This document shows positions 54,117 through 63,884 of a stretch of 64,000 nucleotides of DNA, one piece after another. The notes beneath the pieces are model-generated. The model searched no databases. It was not told where the DNA came from and worked only from the letters and a program-made list of their open reading frames with translations. The stretch comes from Cercospora beticola (Eukaryota; Ascomycota; Dothideomycetes; Mycosphaerellales; Mycosphaerellaceae), in NCBI RefSeq assembly GCF_033473495.1, contig NC_088936.1, positions 5,022,001 through 5,086,000 of the forward strand, in the 5' to 3' direction. The first letter of the stretch is position 1; every line of letters begins with the position of its first letter. The translations under genes were made by a program, and so were the position numbers.

Positions 54117-55013
54117 ATGTCGAAGAACGCAGCACTCTACAACTTACAGACAATATGGCTCTTCACGGCCAGCGACCACCTCACCTTCGTGCTACCAGAG
54201 TTCTTTATGGGTCTGTGCGGACTCCTCGCCAGAGATCTTATACCACGAACAAGAAATTTGGACATGACAACATTACTTCGATGCTCGCTCGAGATTTTTG
54301 CCTGGAACTGGTGTAACACCCTCATATTCACTCTCGCCAACCAAGGCAGCACGGAGGCTGTGCGAGAAGATGCTGCGAACAAACCATGGAGACCGATTGC
54401 CGCTGGAAGAATCTCAATAGAGAAAGCAAGAAACCTGTTGGCGACCCTCATCCCTATATTTGGAGCTCTCTGCCATCTTTACCTGGGAGGCTTTCAGGAA
54501 ACCGCCATCTTGATATGCCTGACATGGATTTACAATGATCTGGGTGCATCGGACAAGAGCTTTCTCGTGCGAAATGCGGTCATTGCGGCAGCGTACTTCT
54601 TCTATGGAAAAGGTTCTCTAGAGGTCGCTACCAGACCCCTCGACGTACTTCTTCCGCACGCTACAATTCGATGGCTGTTCGTTGTCAGCGCTATCATTTT
54701 CTTCACAATGTCTGTGCAAGACCTGAAGGATCAATCTGGCGACAAGCTCAAAGGCCGGAAGACAGCACCTTTGATACTTGGTGAGAAAGTGTCAAGGTGG
54801 AGCATTGCACTTCCTATAGTACTCGCTTCTGGGGCGTGTTGTCAGTGGTGGAAATGTTCTTGGATCACCACGTGCTTATGCATTATGTTTGGGGTCATAG
54901 TGGCTAGTAGGGTGGTGGTATTGCGAGGATTTGAGGCTGACCGTTTGACATGGAAGCTTTGGGCCTTCTGGCTGCTTGGTATCTACGCCCTGCCGCTGGC
55001 TAGTGGGTCTTAA
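54117..55013 (+). CDS. UbiA-family membrane prenyltransferase or terpene cyclase
   Basis: Single exon, 298 residues from ATG 54117 (MSKNAALYNLQTIW). The pattern IWLFTASDHLTFVLPEFFMG resembles the first helix of the fungal UbiA branch that includes the fumagillin-pathway terpene cyclase Fma-TC. Aspartate-rich motifs: VREDAANKPWRPIAAGR (first, in place of NDxxDxxxD) and VQDLKDQSGDKLKGRKT (second, DxxDxxGD-like). Seven or eight hydrophobic segments are visible. UbiA enzymes move prenyl groups to aromatic acceptors, or in some fungi cyclise farnesyl diphosphate; sequence reading alone cannot decide. In the cluster it would supply a prenyl or terpene part. It may be expressed together with the same-strand P450 465 bases downstream. 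Confidence 0.85.
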   Translation: MSKNAALYNLQTIWLFTASDHLTFVLPEFFMGLCGLLARDLIPRTRNLDMTTLLRCSLEIFAWNWCNTLIFTLANQGSTEAVREDAANKPWRPIAAGRISIEKARNLLATLIPIFGALCHLYLGGFQETAILICLTWIYNDLGASDKSFLVRNAVIAAAYFFYGKGSLEVATRPLDVLLPHATIRWLFVVSAIIFFTMSVQDLKDQSGDKLKGRKTAPLILGEKVSRWSIALPIVLASGACCQWWKCSWITTCLCIMFGVIVASRVVVLRGFEADRLTWKLWAFWLLGIYALPLASGS

Positions 55014-55478
55014 CGAATGAGAGTTAGTTGTTGTCTAGAATGACACCCTCTTTGCAGGAGCCCTGACAGAGTCCCTCAATGTGATCTGCCTTCGATTAAT
55101 CTTTCGAACGTTGCCGTCTTCGAATGGCTGCTCTGATTCTGTGGCTCGCCGATGTCAAGTCCAAAGCTGAATGTCGAGCTAGCAGAGCCTTTCCATCGTC
55201 ATGACATAGCTTCGAGGCCTGCATGCATAGACTTTTGATCGCCTTGGTCCACGATGCTTCTGATCTGCATGCCGCTTTCCGCATAGAGTAAACACATACC
55301 AGACCCTCTTCTCGTGCAGTAGTGGACCACGTTGTTTTCGTCGATCGTGATGTGTTGTGGAATATCAGAAATGGCACCGGAGATCACACCGAGGCCACAG
55401 TGTTTGTTTTCGTCGAGATTCTAGCTGTATTGCTCTTTTGCACGGGAAATTTTGGTGACAACATCGCGAATCTCGAAT
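55014..55478. other. intergenic region between UbiA-family and P450 genes
   Basis: About 465 bases. Short open frames on both strands without a recognised motif. It presumably contains the UbiA-family 3' UTR and P450 promoter. Confidence 0.4.
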
Positions 55479-57234
55479 ATGGGTATCGTTGCCAATTATG
55501 CCACGGATCATCCATGGCTGGTCGCCATCTCAGCTGGCGCTGCGGTACATGTCACTGTTTTCATCAAGGGAGAATGGCACATGCAGGCCCCATGGCTGGC
55601 AACAATTCTCCTTGGCACGTTCGCAGCAGCGTTGACAACAGATCTGTATCGACCGCATTTCCATCCACTGTCCCTCTTCAGCATTGTTGCCACTTTCTAC
55701 ATTGGTCTCCTTACCAGCATTGTCATCTACAGACTATTCTTCCACAAGCTACATCGATTCCCTGGTCCATTCGGGGCCAAAATTTCAAAATTATGGCACA
55801 CATTGCACTGCTTGGACTCACGGCAGCACATCTACCTCCACTCACTGCACAAGAAATATGGATCGATCGTTCGCACGGGCCCACGAGAACTCATGATCAT
55901 TACTCCGGATATCTTCGAACTCTTGGATGATCCTCGAAATCAAAGCCACAAAACTGACTGGTACGATCTTTTACGGCCAGCAAAAGCTGTCATATCTGAG
56001 CGGGATCCTGCCATTCACAATAAGAGAAGAAAGATATGGGACAAAGCTCTCAATGCAGCATCACTGGCAGAATATAAGCCTCTTTTGAACAATCACGTTC
56101 AGAAATTATTGGATAACATCGACGAATCCTCGGCTGGAGGCAAACCAGTTCTTGCGAACGATGTCTTCTACTGGTTTGCGTTCGATGTAGTGTCTGAGCT
56201 GGCACTAGGCAAAACATTCGGTATGCAAGAAGAAAGAAAGTGGCATCAGAGCACGTTGCATCTACGCAGCGGAATGGGACTGTTGGGCATCGCCTCATCG
56301 GTGCCGTGGCTGGCACGAGTGGCATTCGCATACGTACCCAACTTCCCCGTCATTAGGGATTGGTTCGCATTGCAAGACTTTTTGAAGGAAAAGATGACGG
56401 AGCGTGTCCATCGAGGTCTAGTCGGGAAGGATATTGCGGAGCACTTTATTGAGAGTGTGGGAGAGGAGAACAAGTGGACAGAAGAGGATTGGCAGTGGGT
56501 TCATGGCGATGGTATGAACGTTCTCATCGCGGGAAGGTAAGAGGATATCTCTTCGCACAACCTTGCAGTCAAGGAGTTTACTAATATATGCCCGGCAGCG
56601 AGACGACTGCTGCCACCATAACGTTTTTATTCTCGCAGCTGGCCAAGGACAAAGCGCTCGCAAACCGCCTGCATCGCTCGTTGGAACATACCGAGGCTAC
56701 TGATCTCAAGGCTTTGCGTGAGAATGAACTGCTGAATGGCATCATTAATGAGACTTTACGACTGTATCCCGCTCTGCCAAGCGCAGCTTACCGGGAAACC
56801 CTCGAGGATGGTTTGAAAGTCGGAGACACCTGGATACCTGGCGGGACAAAGATCATAGCTCCACGCTATTCTGTTGCTAGATGTGAGTTCCAAACGTTCT
56901 TTCCCAGTAGACAACCCCCAATCTGACCACAATATTCGTAGTGGAAGCTGCATTTCCAGATGCGGAATCTTTCATTCCAGAGAGATGGATGGATAAGCCA
57001 GAGCTCGTTCCTTGGCCCAAAGCTTTCGCGCCCTTTGCAACCGGAAGGTATTCATGCGTGGGGCGACAATTAGCATTGAATGAGATTCGGATGACTACGG
57101 CATCAATTATACAGAAATACGCCGTGGCTTTAGCTCCAGGCGAAGACGGAGAAGCCGTCATTTCCGAGATGAAAGATCAGATGGCAGTCTTTCCTGGGCC
57201 GCTGAGATTGGCGTTCAGCAGAAGAGAGGACTAA
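55479..57234 (+). CDS. cytochrome P450 monooxygenase
   Basis: Exons 55479-56536, 56599-56882 and 56942-57234, 544 residues. The upstream frame starts with TTG, so ATG 55479 (MGIVANYATDH) is used. The N-terminus has three hydrophobic segments before HRFPGPFGAK, a layout common in fungal P450s. The I-helix AG|SETTA is restored across the first intron; EXXR is ETLRLYP; PERF-like is FIPERW; the heme loop is FAPFATGRYSCVG with the Cys ligand near 486. The usual Arg two positions before Cys is Tyr, as in many fungal classes with an FSTGPYxCIG-type loop. Expected: ER-bound O2/NADPH-dependent oxidation of the cluster intermediate. It is convergent with the adenylation gene, with stops about 60 bases apart. 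Confidence 0.93.
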
Positions 57235-57295
57235 TAGAAGCATTACGGTCCAGTGCGGGGATAGCATCGATAGTAGCAGATATCTTAACAGAGCT

Positions 57296-59017
57296 TCAAT
57301 AATGATATAAAGGCATACTCGCTGAGCGGACCTCAAACTCTTGCCATTGCGTTGCATCGAATCCCCGAACCATCTTCCTCAACAGCGACCGATCCGTCTT
57401 TCCAGATGCTGTCAATGGCCGCCTGTGAATCGGTATCCAATATCGAGGTACCATATAGTCAGGCAGTTCACCGTCTGACAACAATCTCTGCGTGAACGCC
57501 ACCATTTCTTGTTTCTCAGCGACAGCCTCATTCCATCCCACCACCAAGTCTTCACTCTGAGAATGGCTCCGTGAGACCCTTGTCCCGCTCACGAACCCGA
57601 TCACAATCTGACGACCTTCGTCAAACTCTGCGAAACAATCCAGTACTCCAGCCGGTCGGCATCGTTCCAGATGATAGTCAATCTCACCAAGCTCTATCCG
57701 CTCACCATGAAAATTCATCTGGTTATCGTTGCGCCCCAAGAATATAACACTGCCATCGTTCTGTTTACGGCCTAAATCGCCAGTTCTGTAAACCCGACCA
57801 TGGGACCTGTCATCTTGCCATTTGGTCTGACCGAGAAAGGCTTTCGCTGTCTCTTCTTCCCGTCCAATGTATTCAGTAGCAAGAGCTCTGCTCTCTACAA
57901 CGATCTCGCCTACATCGCCATCCTTGAGAAGTGTATCAGGACAACTAGGATCTGCAATCCAAAGCCGACAAGCGCCAAGAAGCGGATACCCAATATTCTG
58001 CGGACGGTCGCTCTTCGTGATCGGAGTCGTGATAGTCTGCAATATACAGGCTTCGGTAGCGCCCCACAGCTGATAAAACGATCTCGATTCGCAGGAAGCC
58101 CATTTCTCGATCGCATTACGGCCTAAGGGCTCTCCCATGACGCTCAGAACGCGAACTGTTGGAATCTCAGCTGGCTCCATCATATTCAGCATGGTAGGCG
58201 AGACGGTGGTATGTGTTATGCGAGATTTCGTCAATTCGGGTCCGATCTCCCCAGCAGATGGCAACATCATCTCTCCCTTATCAGTGAGACATATCATCGC
58301 ACCGGTCGCCAAGCACATTCCTATCTCCATAACCGAGACGTCGAACACATATGGATGAAGCTGGCTCACCCGTGAAGTATCTTGGACGTTCAGATATCGT
58401 GCAAGTGTGGTGCTCATTGTGACTATTGCCTGCTGCGTCTGCACAATGCCTTTCGGTTTTCCAGTGGTGCCTGAAGTAAATGCAATAAACGCCGGATCTT
58501 CGGGTCTTGAAACTGCATTGATCACAGGCCGTGGCTCCGCATCGAAGTCGATGTCCATCAACCTGATGATAGTGTATCCAGAGTCGTCGAGGTCCTTTCC
58601 GTATTGGTGATCTTGTACAATCACGAATCGAACCCGGGCCTCTCGGAACATAGTGGTCCTTCTCGGTTTTGCGTGGTATGGGTAGACAGGCACAACTGCT
58701 GCGCCTAATGTCATGCTTGCCAAAATTGCGACCACCGCCCAAGGTGATAGATCGAAACACATGCCCACTCTCTCACCAGGACCAACTCCAGTCTGCTGAA
58801 GCACATCAGCGACGACGGCGACATGTCGTTGCAGCTGAGAGTAAGTCCATTGGCGAACACAACTGTCGAGAGCAAGTTGCTTGGGACAGGCATTGCTTCG
58901 AGCAGCCAACAGATCCGGGAATGTCTTTGGGATCAGTACTAAGCCAGTCTCGTCTTCGTAAGAGCTCGATGTATCGCTGTCAAGTAAAATGGAGGCCATC
59001 TCAGGTGAGCTGTCCAT
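57296..59017 (-). CDS. free-standing adenylation (AMP-binding) enzyme without carrier domain
   Basis: Single exon, 573 residues. ANL motifs: A3 FTSGTTGKPKGIV (about 178), A4 YVFDVSVMEIGMCLATG with the Asp of NRPS adenylation domains retained (about 224), A5 YQLWGATEAC (about 319), A7 YRTGDLGRKQ (about 409), A8 FHGERIELGEIDYHL, A10 TASGKTDRS with catalytic Lys (about 536). The protein ends about 30 residues after A10 and has no phosphopantetheine site, so it must load a partner or free CoA/acceptor. The HGERIELGEID wording is NRPS-like rather than acyl-CoA-synthetase-like. Inferred role: activate an amino acid for the NRPS carrier in trans. A decayed copy of its 5' end lies about 480 bases upstream. 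Confidence 0.88.
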   Translation of the reverse strand: MDSSPEMASILLDSDTSSSYEDETGLVLIPKTFPDLLAARSNACPKQLALDSCVRQWTYSQLQRHVAVVADVLQQTGVGPGERVGMCFDLSPWAVVAILASMTLGAAVVPVYPYHAKPRRTTMFREARVRFVIVQDHQYGKDLDDSGYTIIRLMDIDFDAEPRPVINAVSRPEDPAFIAFTSGTTGKPKGIVQTQQAIVTMSTTLARYLNVQDTSRVSQLHPYVFDVSVMEIGMCLATGAMICLTDKGEMMLPSAGEIGPELTKSRITHTTVSPTMLNMMEPAEIPTVRVLSVMGEPLGRNAIEKWASCESRSFYQLWGATEACILQTITTPITKSDRPQNIGYPLLGACRLWIADPSCPDTLLKDGDVGEIVVESRALATEYIGREEETAKAFLGQTKWQDDRSHGRVYRTGDLGRKQNDGSVIFLGRNDNQMNFHGERIELGEIDYHLERCRPAGVLDCFAEFDEGRQIVIGFVSGTRVSRSHSQSEDLVVGWNEAVAEKQEMVAFTQRLLSDGELPDYMVPRYWIPIHRRPLTASGKTDRSLLRKMVRGFDATQWQEFEVRSASMPLYHY

Positions 59018-59370
59018 GTTTTCGTGAAGTCAAGTCGCTTCCATAGTGCAAGCCTGGGAGGATAGCCTTCTCGTCATTGTGCTGCCATGATCTGCGGCCG
59101 CTAGTGGGATACCGTGAAGCAAGCTCAACAGGCCAAACTTTCATCGGTCAAGATAGACTTTGGTATTTGGTGGTACCGCGCAATGCGCTGATCAGCGCTT
59201 GTAGATCTTGTGTTTTCCGTTTTGGTCTAGCAAATGCCGCTTATGCACAACATATCTGATGTGCGCGGATGATGTGGACCATGCATGGTGTACCTCATTG
59301 TCGTGACCAACAGCTCAGCATGGCTGATTCCAGTTCACTTTACTCATACATCAAAGCACCCAGGCAGTTT

Positions 59371-59440
59371 CATGGCTTCGAGCTGCCAGCAAGTCCGGAG
59401 AGTCCTCGAGATTAGGCCCAAGCCACTCTCGTCTTCGTGC
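59371..59440 (-). pseudogene. decayed fragment of the adenylation gene N-terminus
   Basis: Read on the minus strand, this stretch gives EDESGLGLIS then, after a one-base shift, a relic of PDLLAARS. It aligns with EDETGLVLIPKTFPDLLAARSNA of the intact gene (58891-58959). Nucleotide agreement is high over about 70 bases with one indel. The similarity continues on the 5' side: gcgcggtgcgttgat...gcttgaagatc (about 59671) matches gcgcaatgcgctgat...gcttgtagatc (about 59178). The fragment lacks all catalytic motifs. Confidence 0.6.
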
Positions 59441-60329
59441 ATGCCGGTCTGAACCTCAATATCGGAAAGCAAAGCCTTAGCTGTTCTTATGGCCACATAA
59501 TTGTGTGAGATGTGAGGTCCCGCATTGCTTTTATACTGCAGTCCATGATGTGCATTCTTCGTATCTCGATGGACTTGCGAAAACTGGGAAGTAAGCAAGC
59601 CCAAGCTGTACGCTGCTCGATAAAAATCAGAACTACTACTATGAGCTGACGTTAGAGTCTTTCTGTACTTGCGCGGTGCGTTGATAAATGCTTGAAGATC
59701 CTTGTGCTGTCCGTCTTGTGTATGGATCAACACAAGTACGTATATCATTAGTTCATGCGTATCATTAATCCTGGGCGACCTCTGCTTGTTGGGAGAAAAG
59801 CAGGTTGCCACTGTCGCATGAAACGACACTGTGTTCACTCGCTTGCCTCTGTCTTCACGTATACCTATATATCGACAATCATTAGACCATCTCTTCCTCT
59901 GAGCTTATCGGAAAAGTTGCTCATTGCGCCTCACTACCAGTAGACAGACAAAGTAGTTGTATGAGTCCAGGGATGTTACGTGTGCGTGTCAAAACCTTTG
60001 GTCAGTAAGGCATCGATGGATGCACAGATAGTAACAATAGGTACTTCTGCATGCGTGTCTCCGACACACAATATCCTCTGCGTGAACGTGGCTTGAAGCC
60101 TACAATGCGGACATGCTCGCATGCCATGTGAGCCAACTCAAAAAGGCAGATTTGCCACCCGACCTTCTGCAAAGGTAGCCAGAATCAATTTCCAGACGAC
60201 GGTTTTAGACCACCGTGTTGTCAATGGTGCAGCATCAGTGGTGAGGGGACCTGCGGCTCGGGTGTGCTGACTTCTGATGATCGGTCCGTTGATGTGTCGA
60301 ATCGCATCTGGCGTTGTTCTAGACCCACT

Positions 60330-60348
60330 CACGTGACAGAATATATAA
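60330..60348 (+). promoter_or_regulatory. E-box CACGTG and TATATAA element of the MFS gene
   Basis: CACGTG at 60330-60335 and TATATAA at 60342-60348, about 60-75 bases upstream of the MFS start codon at 60407. CACGTG is the palindromic core bound by bHLH regulators. Placement fits a core promoter; regulation is inferred. Confidence 0.45.
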
Positions 60349-60406
60349 TTCACAGCCTTCTGTCGACAGGCTCCCCAATCTTGACAATGCTGCCTTGATC
60401 GCAGCC

Positions 60407-61961
60407 ATGGTACAGCGTCTTGATCAGGCGAGGCTCAGGCTCTGCTCATCACTAGGCTTCTTGCTGATAAGCTGCTGTGTTGCCACTTTTTCAGTAAGTC
60501 AATTACTCTTGTACACTGCCAAGACTGGCACGAGGCTGGAACAAAGTCCAATGCGCTGATCGAGGTATACTCTAGGATATCATCGGTGCGACGATTCTCC
60601 CGCCCATCTTGCCATTTGCTCTGCCTGATCGAGCGAATGTGCCCAGTTCGCAAGGTAGCAGGCCACTCCTCTTCTGTGACTCTCGGCAGCTCATCTAACG
60701 TTGGAGGCGTGCAGTTGAGCTATGGGTCACAATTTTGCCAGCAATTCAGGCAGGGACTGTTGTGCTCTCGACACGTAGGTCATACTTTGGAGGTGCCATG
60801 TTCAACAAGGTCGCTAACACACTTGACATAGCCTTCGCAGGCTGGTATTCGGATCGTTGCCGATGCCGTAAGCCCTTGTTCGTCGCTGCTGTCATCGTGC
60901 AGTCTGTTGGCGTGACTTGTCTCATCATTGGTAGTCATATTGCTCTATGGATTATCGGCCAAATGATCTTAGGGTTCGGCTCAGCAATGGTGTGGACGAA
61001 CACCCTCGCTTTGATCGTTGATACGGTTCCAGAGGCGCAATTGGCAAGGTTCTTAGGGTACACAAGTTTGAGCCTATCGTTGGGCGTGTTTCTCGGCCCC
61101 GTGCTCGGAGGTGTTATGTACGAACACGCTGGAAACCATGGTGTCTGGAGCATGATGTATGGAATCTTCTCTCTGGACCTCATGCTGCGTGTTCTGCTGG
61201 TAGAACCGCAGTCCAAATTGAGAGAGAACACCGCGGACGCGGAAGACCACTCTCGGCCACCAAGAAAGCGTACGCAATTCGTGGCACCACTGCTGCTCAA
61301 GTCCGCGCGAATGTTGTCTGCTCTGTGGGCAACGTTCGCGCACGCAGCAGTCTTGGGATCTTTCGACGCGACTTTGACAGTCCATGTGAAGGAGCTTTTT
61401 GGTTGGAGCTCGCAGACGGCAGGGTTGCTCTTTATGGCTTTGGCACTGCCCGAATTTGCAAGCCCTTTGGTTGGTGCATGGGCTGACAGAGTTGGCGGAA
61501 AATGGATAGCCGCAACAGGATTTCTGCTCTCGCCTGTGGTCCTGGTCTGCTTCCGCTTTGTCGACGAGGACAACATATCGGACAAAGTATTGCTTGCTGC
61601 GCTGCTATCGTTACTGGACTGCCTTTTAGGCACCACAGTGCCCATATTCTGCGCAGAGACAGGACATGTAGTTATGGAGCTCGAGCGCAAGAATCCTGGA
61701 ATATGCGGATCGAAAGGAGCCTTTGCCCAAGCACAGGGCTTGTGGTGGGCAGCTTATACCCTAGGGCTCACGATCGGTATCTTATGGGCTGGTTTTGTGC
61801 AGCGAGCAGCCGGATGGGCCACGATGGCTTGGAGCCTGGCGATACTGAGTGGCCTTACCACTATACCTGTAGTGATGTTTACTGGCGATAGGCTCAAAGA
61901 AGAGGAAACGCACTCGTCTTCTGGAGATGAAGAACAAATTCTGAAGTGTTGCGAGAAGTAG
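60407..61961 (+). CDS. MFS transporter, DHA1/VMAT-like (12-TM)
   Basis: Four exons by my splicing: 60407-60493, 60576-60654, 60715-60774 and 60832-61961; 451 residues. Each junction restores family sequence: VATFS|DIIGATILPPILPFAL (TM1), SSQ|VELWVTILPAIQAGTVVLST|PFAGWYSDRCRCRKPL (TM2 and the loop 2-3 signature). Later blocks are LGYTSLSLSLGVFLGPVLGG, LFGWSSQTAGLLF and SPLVGAWADRVGGKW. The third intron (60775-60831) is in-frame readable, which hides the true start. The size and motif AGWYSDR fit the vesicular-amine-transporter-like branch of fungal MFS proteins. It is likely the exporter of the second cluster (inference from position at its right edge). Confidence 0.87.
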
Positions 61962-62539
61962 AAGTCGTGTTCAATGCAAAAGCTGAATCGTCGAAATCGG
62001 TGAACTCTTCTTCTGAGCAGTCAAGAATATCGTCAGAGGGTGACGATTAGGCCCTCCGCCCATGTCTTTTGTGATACTCCTGGAAGCTGCCTGTAAATAG
62101 GTCAGCCATAACATAGACCAGACTCCGAGCCATAGGATGGTCTGCCTGTAGACATGGGCTGTTAAGTCGGACTCATGATTTCAGCCGAAAGCCTCTGCAT
62201 CCAGGCTGAGAGATTTTGAGATCGATGACACGTTCATCGCAGATATAGAGAAGATGGATATCGCCGTGATAGTATTGTTGTTGTTGTCTGGAGTCCTCCT
62301 GCTCGCCCGAGGTTTAGGTCCCAGCCATCCGGCCGGCGATTCTTAACTCCGGTGCTCCGTGCATGAGCTATGGAATTGACAGTCGCCTAAACCCGTCCGA
62401 ACGCGCATCACGGACATTTGTGTCCATCCTTCTCGCCCGTAGCAAACTGCATGGCGCTGACTACGCCAGGTACAGTATCGTCAGCCATCGAATCTCATTA
62501 ACTTTCCATCGCGCTGCTCACCCTCTTTCGTTTCTTACC
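61962..62539. other. intergenic region, no gene seen
   Basis: About 0.58 kb between the cluster's MFS gene and the mitochondrial hydrolase. An in-frame ATG at 62363 could extend the latter by 59 residues but would bury its presequence. Nothing else recognised. Confidence 0.45.
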
Positions 62540-63817
62540 ATGAGCTTCGTCCTTAGCCGATTCAGCAGATTCACGCCAGTGCAGAACAACAGACAGCTAC
62601 TACAGTTCACCTCGCGACATCGACAGAGACAGATAATACAGCAATCCAGAAGATTCAAATCGACAGAAGCCATGGCGACAGTCGCCATCTCCGCGCCCTC
62701 GCGACCTTCGCCGCAGCCCGCCGATGCGAGTCTGAAGAAACATCATAATAAGAAGGGGAAAGGGTTCCTCAACCCATGGGATTCATGGGAAGATATGAAT
62801 ATGTGGGCGATATTTAAATGGGGTGTATTAGGAGGTCTCACGGGCGAGAGGAAGACAGTCGACACCACACCACCTACGGTCCCAGTCCATAAACCCACTT
62901 TCCTCCCCTCACGGGACACACAGAACCTCCGCGCGACGTGGCTGGGACACGCGTGCTATTATGTGGAGTTCGCAGGAGGACTTCGCGTTCTGTTTGATCC
63001 AGTTTTCACGCAGAGGTGCTCGCCATTTAGTTTCATGGGGCCGAAGCGGTATACGGACATGCCGTGCCAGATTGAGGATATTCCATACATTGATGTGGTG
63101 GTGATCAGTCATTGCCACTATGATCATTTGTCGTATCCCACGCTGCAAAAGATTGCGGAGAAGCATCGAGATGTGCAGTTCTTCGTGCCATTGGGAAACG
63201 CGCCTTGGTTTGAGAGGTGCGGGTTCAAGAATGTGACTGAGCTGGACTGGTGGGAGGAGAGAGAGGTGAAGATTACCCCAAATGTGGCCGGGGAACCCAA
63301 TCGTGCGAGGGAAATGGAGGCGGTGATTTCTTGCTTGCCGTGTCAGCACATGTCAGCCAGGACAGCGTTTGACAAGGCGCATACACTCTGGGCTTCCTGG
63401 TCTGTGGAGTCGGGCGGCAAGAAAGTTTGGTTCGGCGGTGATACTGGATATCGTGCCGTGCCTCGATCGGCGAAGGACGAGTTCGATTATGGCGAGAAGT
63501 ATGCCCATCTTCCTCACTGCCCGGCGTTCAAGGAGATCGGCGAGCATCGGGGACCATTCGACCTGGGCCTGATTCCGATTGGAGCTTACGACCCGCGATG
63601 GATCATGTCGCCTGTGCACGCCAACCCATATGATGCCGTAAACATCTTTGTGGATACCAAGTGCAAGCAGGCCATGGGAATTCATTGGGGCACTTGGGTT
63701 TTGACTGAAGAAGCAGTGCTGGATCCTCCCAAGGTTCTCAAAGAAGCCTTGAAATGGAAAGGTCTGGAGCAAGATGTCTTTGAAACCTGTGACATTGGCA
63801 TTTCCAGGGAGTTCTAA
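62540..63817 (+). CDS. FMP30: mitochondrial metallo-beta-lactamase-fold phosphodiesterase (Fmp30 / NAPE-PLD-like)
   Basis: Single exon, 425 residues from ATG 62540 (MSFVLSRFSRFTPVQ), giving an Arg/Ser/Gln-rich mitochondrial presequence (RFSRF, QSRRFKST). Catalytic motifs of the NAPE-PLD family: TWLGHACYYVE, FDPVFTQRCSPF, HCHYDHLSYPT (HxHxDH zinc site), FGGDTGY and MGIHWGTW. Known relatives release N-acylethanolamines from N-acyl-phosphatidylethanolamine; yeast Fmp30 is mitochondrial and linked to cardiolipin and PE homeostasis. The longer start at 62363 is possible. It marks the right boundary of the cluster as an ordinary household gene. Confidence 0.9.
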   Translation: MSFVLSRFSRFTPVQNNRQLLQFTSRHRQRQIIQQSRRFKSTEAMATVAISAPSRPSPQPADASLKKHHNKKGKGFLNPWDSWEDMNMWAIFKWGVLGGLTGERKTVDTTPPTVPVHKPTFLPSRDTQNLRATWLGHACYYVEFAGGLRVLFDPVFTQRCSPFSFMGPKRYTDMPCQIEDIPYIDVVVISHCHYDHLSYPTLQKIAEKHRDVQFFVPLGNAPWFERCGFKNVTELDWWEEREVKITPNVAGEPNRAREMEAVISCLPCQHMSARTAFDKAHTLWASWSVESGGKKVWFGGDTGYRAVPRSAKDEFDYGEKYAHLPHCPAFKEIGEHRGPFDLGLIPIGAYDPRWIMSPVHANPYDAVNIFVDTKCKQAMGIHWGTWVLTEEAVLDPPKVLKEALKWKGLEQDVFETCDIGISREF

Positions 63818-63884
63818 GGTCTGGTCGCTTCAAAGGGTTGCAAGTTTCGAGCGGTAGCCTACTGCTCATGCGGCCGAGCGAGTT

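Larger units (their letters stand above)
59018..60406. promoter_or_regulatory. divergent region between adenylation enzyme and MFS genes, with duplicated sequence
   Basis: 1.4 kb. Part of it (about 59371-59740) is a diverged tandem copy of 58891-59240, covering the first codons and upstream region of the adenylation gene (see the pseudogene entry). The rest holds the MFS promoter, with an E-box and TATA element. No intact gene seen. Confidence 0.55.

Noticed and set aside
55322..55930. 202-codon plus-strand frame overlapping the P450 start
   Set aside because: Different frame from the P450, whose membrane segments and proline-rich hinge are clear; no own motif.
59344..59838. 164-codon minus-strand frame upstream of the adenylation gene
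   Set aside because: Its only similarity is a short, frameshifted relic of the adenylation gene's N-terminus; better explained as a decayed duplication than a gene.
62363..62539. In-frame upstream ATG extending the Fmp30-like protein by 59 residues
   Set aside because: The extension would hide the typical mitochondrial presequence that starts at 62540.
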